Position numbers and translations under genes: made by a program
Notes under the pieces: model-generated
Seen by the model: the letters and a program-made list of their open reading frames with translations, nothing else
The model's database searches: none
What the model was told of the DNA's origin: nothing
Part shown: positions 1 to 10,548 of the stretch, piece by piece
How the letters are laid out: each line of letters opens with the position of its first letter
How positions within the stretch are numbered: position 1 is the stretch's first letter
DNA from: Corythoichthys intestinalis
Taxonomy: Eukaryota > Chordata > Actinopteri > Syngnathiformes > Syngnathidae
NCBI RefSeq assembly: GCF_030265065.1
Contig: NC_080412.1
Coordinates: 21,442,501 to 21,506,500 of the forward strand
Length of the DNA stretch: 64,000 nucleotides
Direction of reading: 5' to 3'

Positions 1-401
1 TTATGTCTGCCAACTACAGTTGCCGTCATGAATCGACAACTAATCGATGATCAAATGAATAGACATTGCAACTATTGTAAACTTTACAGTGGTATGAAAA
101 AGTATCTGAACCTTTTGGAATCTCACATTTCTGCATAAAATCACTATTAAATGTGATCTGATCTTTGTCAAAATCAAACAGATGAAAATACAGTGTCTGC
201 TTTAAATAAAACCAACCAAACATAAGTTTTCATATTTTAATGAGGATAGCATGCAAACAATGACAGAAGGGGGGGAAAATAAGTAAGTGAACCCTCTGCC
301 TAAAAAGAAATAAAGAGCAAAAGTTTAAAGCTGCCCTGCCCACTATAAAACACCAACCTGGTAAGAAATGTCTTGATGAGAAACATTGTCTGTTGTGCAT
401 C

Positions 402-573
402 ATGGCTCGGTCAAAAGAGCTTTCTGAAGACCTGCGATCAAGGATTGTTGATTTGTATAAAGATGGAAAAGGATACAAAACCATCTCTAAAAGTCTGAAT
501 GTTCATCAATCGACAGTCAGAGAAGTTGTCTACAAATGGAGAGACTTTGGCACTGTTGCTTCTCTCCCTGTTA
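402..573 (+). pseudogene. Tc1 transposase N-terminal fragment
   Basis: This is the start of the transposase of the 87-2449 element. It carries the first paired-like helix-turn-helix (TVREVVYKWRDFGTVASLP) that binds the terminal repeats. The frame runs into foreign sequence after 573 and stops near 626. The catalytic parts lie beyond the insert. Confidence 0.75.
473..573 (+). repeat. 101-bp direct repeat, copy A (native position)
   Basis: This block of transposase helix-turn-helix DNA is repeated at 1976-2076. The two copies have the same length and I see one mismatch (gaagttg against gaaattg). Copy A is in the normal place in the transposase. Confidence 0.9.
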
Positions 574-1262
574 GGAACGGCAAGCCGTTAATGTGGATCC
601 AAAACACAGACCAGGGGATCAGGTAAAGTGAATGTTTGTATTTAATAAGTACAACTGAGAGAGCACGGTAACAGGGGTTCCCAACCTATTCCACTAAGGC
701 ACACTGTGGGTGCAGGATATCATTCTTACCAAACAAGATGACAACACTTTTTCCCCAATCTGGTGTTTTACAAGTGCAATCAGTTGATTGCAGTCAGGTG
801 TGGCTTGTTTTAGCAGAAGCCTCATTGGTTCAACTGTCTCTGCTGGATCGGCTGGAACAAAAACCAGGACCCACAGTGTGCCTTGAGGACTGGGTTGAAA
901 ACCCCTGCGGTAGAAAACGCGAGTATGACAAAGTACAACTCAGAGAGCACGCTAGAAGGGGCGAATATAACTGAGTACAAAATTCTAACTACAAAATCCA
1001 AAAAAGCACAAAAGTAAAAATGATCAAACCAGAACACGACCGTAGAATGTCGGGAAGCACGAAGGCTGACGATGAGCACACAGCGGTAAGCAAGGCAAGT
1101 AGCAAGAATATACAATAGTCCGACACTCATGTAAGGTGACAGGAGTCTTCAAATAATGAGTGCTCCTGATGCACCACAGGTGTGTTGTGCAGCCCCGCCC
1201 ATCCAGCTGATTCGTGTGCTGGAATGAAAGGAAAATAACTGAGAAGGCACACAAACATGGCA
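574..1262. repeat. Unclassified insert within the Tc1 element
   Basis: Tc1 coding sequence stops matching at about 573 and resumes at about 1263 (gagtggacgtcc, coding SGRP). The insert contains the MITE at 672-907. Short similar blocks (gtacaactgagagagcacg and gtacaactcagagagcacg) lie on both sides of that MITE. I do not recognise the rest. Confidence 0.5.
672..907. mobile_element. Short palindromic MITE (hAT-like)
   Basis: It starts caggggttcccaacc and ends with the near inverse ggttgaaaacccctg. CGGTA is present on both sides. A related, more diverged copy lies in opposite orientation at about 47213-47450. No coding capacity. Confidence 0.6.
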
Positions 1263-1975
1263 CTCCCAAGGAGTGGACGTCCACCAAAGATGACGCCAAG
1301 AATTCAGTGCAGAATACTCAGAGAGGTAAAAAAAAAAAAAAGAACCCTAGAGTGCCTGCTAAAGACTTACAGAAATCACTGGCAAAGTCCGGTATCTCTG
1401 TGCACACATCAACTATATGTAAAACTATGGGCAAGAATGGTGTTCATGGGAGGACTCCACGGAGGAAGCCACTGCTGTTTTAAAAAAAAAACATTGTTGC
1501 TCGTTTAACGATCGCAAAAAGGCACTTGGACACTCCACAGAAGTTTTGGCAAAATATTTTGTGGACTGATGAAACCAAAGTTTAATTTTGGGAGTAATAA
1601 TACACAACGTCATGAGTGGAGGAAAAACGGAACTGCTCACCAACATCAACACCTCATCCCCACTGTGAAGAATGGTGGAATGAGCATCATGATTTGGGGC
1701 TGTTTTACCTGCGTCAGGGCCTGGACAACTTGCAATCATTAATGGAAGAATGAATTCAAAAGTTTCTCAGGATGTTATACAGGACAACCTGAGGCCGTCT
1801 ATCAGACCTTTGAAGCTAAAAAGAGGATGGATGCTGCAACAAGACAATGATTCAAAATACAGAAGTAAAACACCTTTAGAATGGTTTCAGAAGAACAAAA
1901 TACATGTTCTGGAGTGGCCAAGTCAAAGTCCAGACATGAACCCCATTGAGATGCTGTGGCATGACCTAAAGACAA

Positions 1976-2076
1976 ATACAAAACCATCTCTAAAAGTCTG
2001 AATGTTCATCAATCGACAGTCAGAGAAATTGTCTACAAATGGAGAGACTTTGGCACTGTTGCTTCTCTCCCTGTTA
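1976..2076 (+). repeat. 101-bp direct repeat, copy B (displaced)
   Basis: Copy B interrupts the C-terminal transposase part, between the codons for HDLK and those for IHARHPW... in the usual Tc1 order. It changes the frame and brings a stop. It looks like a templated insertion of N-terminal DNA into the C-terminal part. Confidence 0.88.
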
Positions 2077-2511
2077 TTCATGCCAGACATCCCTGGAATC
2101 TGACTGAACTACAGCAGTTTTGTAGAGAAAAATGGGCCAAGATTCTGGCCAAGATCCTGATCGATGTGCCAGACTGATCTGCAGCTACAGGAAGCATCTG
2201 ATTGAAGTTATTGCTGCCAAAGGAGGGGCACAAAATATGAAATGTGATGGTTCAATGACTTTTTCCCCCCTTCTGTCATTGTTTGCATACTATCCTCATT
2301 AGAATATAAAAACCTACAAATGTTTGGGTGGTTTTAGTTCAAGCAGACTCTGTTTTTTCATCTATGTGATTTTGACAAAGATCAGATCGCATTTGATGAT
2401 TTTATGCAGAAATGTGAGAAATTCCTAAAGGTACTTTTTCATACCATTGTAAGTCTATTTTGAAGTATATTTTTTATTGGTTTGATTTTTAAAAATGAAG
2501 AAAAAAAGGAA

Positions 2512-3020
2512 TACCCCAATTTTCTGACTATAAGGAACACCTTACTATACTGTGCTATTTACTTCTTCAGTTACGGTTCCAGTTGTTTCATCAATTGCTA
2601 GTTATGGTATTTGTTAACACTTTATTTGACAGTGGCGCCATAAGCATGCCATAAGAATAACATACTTATGACATAACACAGCCATGAACATTAATGAATG
2701 CTTATGACAGATGTCATTTTGTGCCATCCGGCAAATTATCTCACTTTTGAATGGATGCAAACGATCCGAGCTGGAGAATTAATGGAGTTAGTGACATAAT
2801 TTGCCGGATGACACTTAATGGCATCTGTCATAAGCGTTCAGTAATGCCCATGACAGGGTCATGGCATAATTATGACGGTGTTATGGCATTCTTAACACGT
2901 CGCTGTCAAAGTTTTATCTATTAACCCAAATAAATCAACAAATAAACCACATAGGACTATAAGCCGCAGGATTCAAAATGAGGGAAAAAAGTAGCGGTTT
3001 ATAGTCCCAAAATTACGGTA
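2512..3020. mobile_element. MITE with a second palindromic MITE inside
   Basis: The outer ends are inverted: taccccaattttctgact on the left and the inverse of taccgtaattttgggact on the right. Between about 2614 and 2918 lies a nearly complete palindrome (aacactttatttgacag against the inverse of its right end), with cataatttgccggatg-type arms on both sides. Neither part codes for protein. Confidence 0.6.
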
Positions 3021-3722
3021 ATTCTGTATTTTTTCTTTTTTTTTTAATTCAAATTGTTTCAATATTAAAATGTTCTTTTTTTTTTGTTAAAAATGGCGGG
3101 AAAGTAAATATATTCTATGTTTCAAAATGTTTGTTTATTCATTTAAAAATGGATATTATTTCCTTCCGCAGGCCACACAAAAGGATGTTGCCAGCCAGAT
3201 CTGGCCCCCGAGCCATGTGTTTGAGACCTGTGTTTTACATATTAAGGCCACAAATATGTTGGTGAGACACAATCTCACATCTTCTGAATTCATGACCTCG
3301 AAATATGTCCAAAATGAGGTTCAAATGTTGGTTTCCAAATATCATTGGAGACCTCCAAATCTTAACCATTATTCTGTTTTCCTCAAAACGGCGCGCAATA
3401 AATATTTTCCTCCTTCCTTCGGGTTTTGAGGGGACAACAAAGCATGTGAGGTTTGTGGGGGGGAAAGAGTGCAACGTTCCACTGCAATATGTCCCCTTTT
3501 AATTTAGTGTCAGCACTTTTTGACATTACTGATCTGGCGTTGGTTGAGCATTTTGGTTTCTTCTTACTTTCTTTTAAGCCTTTCATTCTGTTCATTTTCC
3601 ACGCAAGCAACATATCTTCTGGGTCAATTTGACCTGGACCAATAGTATGTTCATAACAATTGTTACTTTCAAGTGATGAACTACTGATCAAATGTTATTA
3701 AATTAGTCTAATATATTATCAT
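3021..3722. other. No gene or known repeat recognised
   Basis: AT-rich sequence with short open frames only. Nothing here resembles a known exon, RNA gene or named repeat. Confidence 0.5.
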
Positions 3723-3976
3723 CAAAGGGGGGTAGAGTAGCCAAAAAATTGACTCAAGTAAGAGGAGCGATACTTTTAAATAATATTACTCAAGTAAAAG
3801 TAAAACTTGTCATCCAAGAATTTACTCAAGTACAAGTAAAAAAGTATTTGTTGAAAAGAATACTCAAGTAATGAGTAACATTGTGAGTAACTGCTTACAA
3901 TGTCTGATTTTTTAATTTTATTTTATTTTATGAATGGTATGTTTATCTCAGTACAACTTCATCACTTATTATGATA

Positions 3977-4794
3977 CAGGTTGGGTTACGACCTACTCCA
4001 CTTTCGTGATTTTTACTTTATGTCTTGTCCGCCATTTTCTCTCCAGTTGTTGTTTTTTTAGTTGCGTAAATAGTACCTTACTGTAACTCATAGTGTCTTA
4101 TTTTTTTTACTTTACTTTATTGATATTACGCGTTCTGTCCTCACTAAATGTGAAGTTGTTCAGCTTGACAGAGAGCAAACAAGGCAATTGTGATTTTAGT
4201 TTTTTACTTCTTTCACTTTTGACAATTTGTAAAGCTGTAACACACATATGTACACTTAAGTTTAAAACAACACGCATATTTACAATAAAATCCTTGACAC
4301 AAAACAATTGGTGTTCAAATATCCATCTAATCTGATCAATATGTAAATTTGGTAGATTAAAATTAACCTATTTTGCTTAACTAAAGTCCATTAGCTTAAA
4401 TGCTATGAATGCTAACGTATTTACAATTCCAATAGCATATTGCTCACACACAACTGCACAAACTGTAGCTCTAAACTTAATTACAAATGCATATACAAAC
4501 ATATATCAGCTGAAACAACTTACAGCCTTATGTGGGCCGAACCAGATCGCAGCTGTCCTTTATCCATGTCAGACGAGAGTCTGCTCCTCAGTCACAAGGC
4601 GACAGTCCAGCCAGACCCAATGCTGCCACCAGAGGGCAGTGTGTCCTCCACAATACTTTTGGACTTTTTGTTAGTTTTTTTTAGATTTAACAATATCAAA
4701 AAGGGTTAATTCCGATTTACGCGGAAATTCGAGTTACGTCACCAGCGTAGGAGTGGATCTCATTTGTAACCCAGGGACTACCTGTACGGTTCTA
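3977..4794. mobile_element. Tigger-like (TcMar) MITE nested in the hAT
   Basis: Left end CAGGTTGGGTTACGACC and right end the inverse of CAGGTAGTCCCTGGGTTAC, with TA on both sides. The same termini occur on the larger element at 54572-56571. Non-coding. Confidence 0.65.
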
Positions 4795-4798
4795 TAGC

Positions 4799-5390
4799 CC
4801 AGTGGTCCCCAATCTTTTTTGCATCACAGGCCTGCAATGTGTGGCAGAAAATTACAGCAACTATAAAATAACACGATGGGGCTAAAAACAAACATAAAGT
4901 GAGGGGAAAATGTAACTCACCATACGCTGAATCAACCTTTATTAATAGTGGTCGCTCCTAAACTTGACAGTAAATATCCTTGGTCGCAGGCAAAGTGAAT
5001 TCTTCTCCAATAGTGAAAGGTTTCTTGTCTTTAGCAATACCTTTCGCCACAGGGTATGATGCTTTCAGTGCATTCGCTTTTGTTGCCTCGTTTGCTAGCT
5101 GTTAGCCACATGTTATACAGAATGGACTTGGTTGTGGGCTCCTCTTCTGGCACAGAAGGTGGCCTTTTCACTGTAAAAAAGCTGTCCAAAGACATTGCCG
5201 CCTTCAGCACACAGCTGGCTGACAGCAGCTAACGTTACTGTTTACGTTGACTGACGCTGGGCTGTTATAGGTCTGCAAACACCCCAGTAATGGTGGCCAA
5301 TCACTAGAGGCTGACATACGCAAATCTCTACTCGGATTAGTCAAGTGCCAGATTGCGGTTCTTAACAAATTATCTATTATTTCTAAAAAT
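4799..5390. mobile_element. hAT (ZBED/SCAND3-type) remnant
   Basis: It begins cagtggtccccaatc. The stretch 5150-5390 is the inverse of 37530-37760 (shared blocks around attactggggtgttt and gactaatccgagtag). It is a broken copy of the family seen at 37482. Confidence 0.5.
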
Positions 5391-5607
5391 GTAACCACTC
5401 TAGTGTAGCCGAAAGTAGCTAGAGTAAAAGCAGTGTTTCTTCTTCAAAAAGTAAAGTACTGGTGGTAAAACTATGAAATACATTTTTCTTCAAAAAGTTA
5501 CTCAAGCCAATGTAACATATTACTCCCCTCCTCTGATTATCATACTGTATGATTAGCTCTTTAGCTGCAACTAATTGGGCTGGACATCCAATTCATTGTC
5601 CAATATG

Positions 5608-7215
5608 CAGGGGGGGCAAATAAGTATTTAGTCAACCACTAATTGCGCAAGTTCTCCCACTTGAAAATATTAGAGAGGCCTGTAATTGTCAACATGGGTA
5701 AACCTCAACCATGAGAGACAGAATGTGGGGGAAAAAACAGAATATCACATTGTTTTATTTTTAAAGAATTTATTTGCAAATCATGGTGGAAAGTAAGTAT
5801 TTGGTCAATACCAAAAGTTCATCTCAATACTTTGTTATGTACCCTTTGTTGGCAATAATGGAGGCCAAACGTTTTCTGTAACTCTCCACAAGCTTTTCAC
5901 ACACTGTTGCTGGTATTTTGGCCCATTCCTCCATGCAGATCTCGTCTAGAGCAGTGATGTTTTGGGGCTGTCGTTGGGCAACACGGACTTTCAACTCCCT
6001 CCACAGATTTTCTATGGGGTTGAGATCTGGAGACTGGCTAGGCCACTCCAGGACCTTGAAATGCTTCTTACGAAGCCACTCTTTTCTTGCCCTGGCTGTG
6101 TGTTTGGGATCATTGTCATGCTGAAAGACCCAGCCACATCTCATCTTCAATGCCCTTGCTGATGGAAGGAGATTTTCACTCAAAATCTCTCGATACATGG
6201 CCCCATTCATTCTTTCCTTTACACAGATCAGTCGTCCGGGTCCCTTTGCAGAAAAACAGCCCCAAAGCATGATGTTTCCACCCCCATGCTTCACGATGGG
6301 TATGGTGTTCATCGGATGCAATTCAATATTCTTTCTCCTCCAAACACGAGAACCTGTGTTTCTACCAAAAATATTTCTGTTCTATTTTGGTTTCATCTGA
6401 CCATAAGACATTCTCCCAGTCCTCTTCTGGATCATCCAAATGCTCTCTAGCGAACCGCAGACGGGCCTGGACGTGTACTTTCTTCAGCAGGGGGACACGT
6501 CTGGCAGTGCAGGATTTGAGTCCCTGGCAGCGCATTGTGTTACTGATAGTAACCTTTGTTACTGTGGTCCCAGCTCTCTGTAGGTCATTCACTAGGTCCC
6601 CCCGTGTGGTTCTGGGATTTTTGCTCAACGTTCTTGTTATCATTTTGACGCCATGGGTTGAGATCTTGCATGGAGCCCCAGATCGAGGGAGATTATCAGT
6701 GTTCTTGTATGTCTTCCATTTTCTAATAATTGCTCCCACAGTTGATTTCTTTACACCAAACATTTTACCTATTGCAGATTCAGTCTTCCCAGCCTGGTGC
6801 AGGTCTACAATTTTGTCTCTGGTGTCCTTCGACAGCTAATTGGTCTTGGCCGGTGTGGAGTTTGGAGTGTGACTGGCTGAGGTTGTGGACAGTTGTCTTT
6901 TATACCGATAATGAGTTAAAACAGGTGTCATTAATACAGGTAATGAGTGGAGCCTCGTTAGACTTCGTTAGAAGAAGTTAGACCTCTTTGACAGCCAGAA
7001 CTCTTGCTTGTTTATAGGTGACCAAATACTTATTTTCCACTCATTTGGAAAAAAAATTCTTTAGAAATCAAACAATGTGATTTTCTCTTTTTTTCCCACG
7101 TTCTGTCTCTCATGGTTGAGGTTTACCCATGTTGACAATTACAGGCTTCTCTAATCTTTTCAAGTAGGAGAACTTGCACAATTGGTGGTTGACTAAATAC
7201 TTATTTGCCCCACTG
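5608..7215 (-). mobile_element. Tc1-like transposon, family 'CAGTGGGGCAAATA', copy 1
   Basis: The inverted ends read gggcaaataagtatttagtc on the left and the inverse on the right, followed inward by about 150 bp of similar inverted sequence. This is the first of four copies of one family in the window (others at 38698, 48173 and 62270). The transposase lies on the minus strand. Confidence 0.9.
5824..6858 (-). pseudogene. Tc1 transposase, broken
   Basis: Read on the minus strand it has the helix-turn-helix region ([20 protein letters not shown]), the catalytic Asp motif WSDETKIE, then QHDNDPKHT (second Asp) and NPIENLW (Glu), ending with GYITKY and a stop. The start codon is lost (the usual ATGGCCAAG reads CCGGCCAAG), a stop follows at the fifth to sixth codon, and a frame break lies near 6340-6360. 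All three catalytic residues are still visible, so decay is modest. Confidence 0.85.
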
Positions 7216-10060
7216 CATGTCTACTATTTTGTCCTGCTTCCAATAGATTAGAATTTCAACTCAGTTTTGGTCAGGTAAGAAAACAAATCTACTCTTTTCT
7301 GTTTCGTATGGTAACAAATCGCTATTGTCAATTCCTAATGCAAACTAAAGCACCTTAAAGTTTTGAAGGTCACGCTCTCTGTGTTAGCATTTCTAGCTCT
7401 TATCCCATGAGCAGGGAGAAGCGGGAACAACATTACCAGATGGATGTCATTCCCTTCGGCCGACACGCTGACTCATTGATTCGCTACAGCTACTGGGCGG
7501 ACTCCAGAGTCTAAAGCATCTAATGGCTTGCGGTATGGACTCGCCCGCTTTCCGCGTGCTAAATGTCGGTTATTGTAGAGTTGGCTGGCGGTAACTGGAT
7601 CACTCCACCGCCAGGACGTAAAGACCACTTTGATCGTTGTCGCCTTTGCCGCAGTGGCTGACGCTCATCGTGAAAGAAGTCAATCAAACGGGCGGCGACG
7701 TCCTGACAGAAACGGGACGGCCTTATAAGTATAACACCATTTACCATTTGAGGAATGTTCAACAGTCAGACAACAATCAACACAAGGCGTTGTCCTTTGG
7801 CATCATTGCTTGTTGAGTTTCACAATGGACGAGCACCATCCAATTCTTGTCAGTCCCAAACAAAGGGCTGGATCAAGCCAGGAAAAAAAACTGTCATCTT
7901 TGTCTTCAAAGCTATTGCTTTAATAGTTGCCGGGAGAAAGCGAGAGAGCTTGTCACTGATTGTAAATACGAACATTTATCTCGCCACTGTGGCTGGGGTT
8001 TGGGAGCAGTTCATCAGAGCTGAGCTATCATAAATTGTTGCTGTGAGGGAGCGCAATATTGGGAGTACTGATGTTTTGCCAATCTGTCAGAATCGTGGGG
8101 TGTCAATCAGTTGTTTCTGGATGGGTTTATAATTGATTACTCCAATGCATTTAGGGCAGAGGTCACCAACGAAGCAATTTGACATGGTGAGCTGAGAGCT
8201 ATAGTATGCTAAATATGCCAGAGATGTGTAACTACTTGAATTCCAAACCAATGAGAAAGGCACCAGGCTACTGCCATTGTTAGCTTAGCAACCAGTACCA
8301 AATATGGACTGGCTTGTCCTTTGTGTGGTGTCAAAAAGCTATTAGTGTTGGGAAACCTCTTCGTAACATTACACTCCGAAAACTCTAAATTCTGACCTTC
8401 CTGTATAACGGTCCGTAACCCTTTCACAAAATGGTTGAAACTATTCAAAAACTTCAAGGTATGAGGGCCAAACAAGTGGGTGGGTGCTGGCTGCATATGG
8501 TTCACTTCTTTGGGTTTACCCAAAGAACTTTTTAGAGTAGAAACTGAGAGACTGAGTGGTCATCGGTAGCATCATTTTCACTGCTAATAGCGTGAGACAG
8601 CTTTATGCCCCAGAAGAGAGCCAGGTCGGGAGTTGATGCAGCCGGCTCGTATTGGAGTCAACTCCCCCAAGCGCAGGTTGAAAGACGATAAAAAAGAAGC
8701 CGAGTGCTGCACGAGGATAGACGGAAAGTAACAGACAATAAAATGGTTCGGGGAGGGCTCTTTATTTAGGCTTAGGACTCAAGTGAAAGCAGATGGCTCT
8801 TCCGTCTGGAATAGTTTCCACTTGAAGTCTTGGACTTTTTTTGGAGTGCGTCCAGTTCTCTGCAACCTGCAAGGACAGCTTCACCTAGCTGTAGTGTTTA
8901 GCATTAGATGAGTCAGATCAAGCGGGAATGGATTTGGGTTTTGCTTTCTGACCAGGTTTAACGAATTGGCTTGAAGGGTTTTTGCTGTTAAGTCTGACCA
9001 GGGACAATTGAAAGCATTCAGACACTTTTGCTAACGGCCAAGGACACAAAAGCGAAGACTAGCACACGACCACGGAATGTTCCTTGGGTCTCATCCTAAG
9101 CCTCAAAAAGAACAATTGTGAAACAGTACGGGACTCACAAACAAAGCAATAAACAAACATGTTAGCGTCATCGCCAATAATGGCGCTTTATTGTCTCATT
9201 ATTCCATTGTGGTTTAGTCAAATCAGCAGCCAATAATTTCCTTCTTTTACCTTTTCTTAACACAACTGGTCTGGTAAATCAATACCTGGCCCGTCGGGTA
9301 TAATTATCGACGTTCGGCACGCTAGCGAGCGACACCGGCGTCCGTCCGGAGTCGCGTTAGGACCACTTAAGCGGCGAGAATTTAATATTCGCTCCACTCC
9401 CGAGGGAAGTATTGTGTTTCCCATTCGCAGCTGTGAAATATTCGGCTGGATTGTCACGCGCCGGGTTTGTTGTTCTTGCGGCTCTTGGCGGAGAAATTCC
9501 GCCTGGAAGTAGATTAGCTGAAGCGACGTGACGAAAGACGCGCTGAGGCCACCGCTAACTGTCTCGTGTGTCAATGTAGCATGAAAACGGAACTCGTTTC
9601 TGCTGCTAACTTGTAGTCTGGTGTAAGGATCCGGTTTTATGACTTGTGTGAAGTTTTAAAAATGTATTTAATACAAAAACAAAAGAGGTGCTGTTGATGG
9701 CAGCCAATAAGTTCAATGAGTGGTCCTAGAAAGGGTTAAACATGTAACAATATCAAAACATAAAGGACTTATAAAATGATTTTAGTGGGATTTTGAATCA
9801 CAGAGGTGAATAGTGTTAACTCTGGAATAATGCATTTCATGACATCTCAGTAGAAAAACATCAAAGCCAAAGACCTGACGTGGTGGACTGGCGGCCATCT
9901 TGTCCCAATATCCTCTTCAAGGACTTTTTGCACTTGCTTAAAATACATTTCAACTGTACAACAGTACTAATGATTAAAAAAAAAGTTCAAGCCACTTTAT
10001 CATGACAACATGTTGGAACCACTGCGTCAAGTCCTGTCGCAGGCTACCATCCATTTTGAA
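7216..10060. other. 2.8 kb without recognised genes
   Basis: I see only short open frames without family resemblance. A CpG-richer patch lies at about 9280-9560. It could be a regulatory region or an untranslated exon, but nothing in the sequence proves it. Confidence 0.4.
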
Positions 10061-10094
10061 ATAAGATACCTATCGCCGGTTGTTGTTGTTGCAG

Positions 10095-10240
10095 TAGTGG
10101 AATATAATGAAGTGTATCGTTACTGTAATTAAGTACATTTTTGTGTATCTGATATTTACTTGAGTACAAATATGAATCGGTAATTTTTACTTTTACTTCA
10201 CTACATTTTAAAGCAGGTATCTGTACTTTTACTCCACTTC
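10095..10240. repeat. 'ACTTTTACT/ACTTGAGTA' repeat arm, left
   Basis: Runs of acttgagtac and acttttact motifs like those in the arms of the hAT at 3723. A comparable stretch lies at about 13965-14100, on the other side of the LINE. The LINE probably landed inside one such element. Confidence 0.45.
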
Positions 10241-10548
10241 TTTTAAAATTGTCGCTTGCGTTACACGTTACTTTTGTTTCTTTTTTTCTCCTTGTGAATC
10301 GATCGTTTTGTGTTAATGCCTCCAGCGCAATCGATAAGCCCCGTGCGACTATACCGTAACTGAGCACTTAAGGCAGCAACACGAGTACAAGCAAGAATAG
10401 ACAGGTGAACAAGATATTGACCAATAAAAACCACCACATTCTTGTACAGTAGGTGGCGGTATGTACCTGATAGTTGCTGCAATCCGCCATTGAGCCAAGT
10501 TTTGGGGGTTTTGAGCTTGTTAAGCTTCTGTTTACATCCATCCATCCA

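Larger units (their letters stand above)
87..2449 (+). mobile_element. Tc1-like DNA transposon with long TIRs, interrupted
   Basis: The ends are inverted repeats of roughly 180-200 bp (about 87-275 and 2258-2449) flanked by TA. Inside lie transposase pieces on the + strand: an N-terminal helix-turn-helix part from ATG 402 (MARSKELSEDLRSRIV), a middle part around 1265-1700 with the first catalytic Asp in a WTDETK motif near 1565, then QQDND (second Asp) and NPIEMLW (catalytic Glu) near 1840-1960. The DD34E layout is that of Tc1. The reading frame is broken by an insert between about 574 and 1262, by an early stop after TDETKV, and by a 101-bp block in the C-terminal part. The element cannot make an active transposase. 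Confidence 0.85.
3723..5535. mobile_element. hAT non-autonomous element with 8-bp TSD
   Basis: The ends are CAAAGGGGGGTAGAGTAG and the inverse CAGAGGAGGGGAGTAATA. ATTATCAT flanks both sides exactly (3715-3722 and 5536-5543). An 8-bp duplication and CA-G ends fit the hAT superfamily. The arms carry many actcaagtaa / acttttact motifs. Two other elements sit inside it (3977-4794 and about 4799-5390). Confidence 0.8.

Noticed and set aside
9257-9574. 105-aa minus-strand frame
   Set aside because: No recognisable domain, no exon signals, and composition explained by the local CpG-rich patch.
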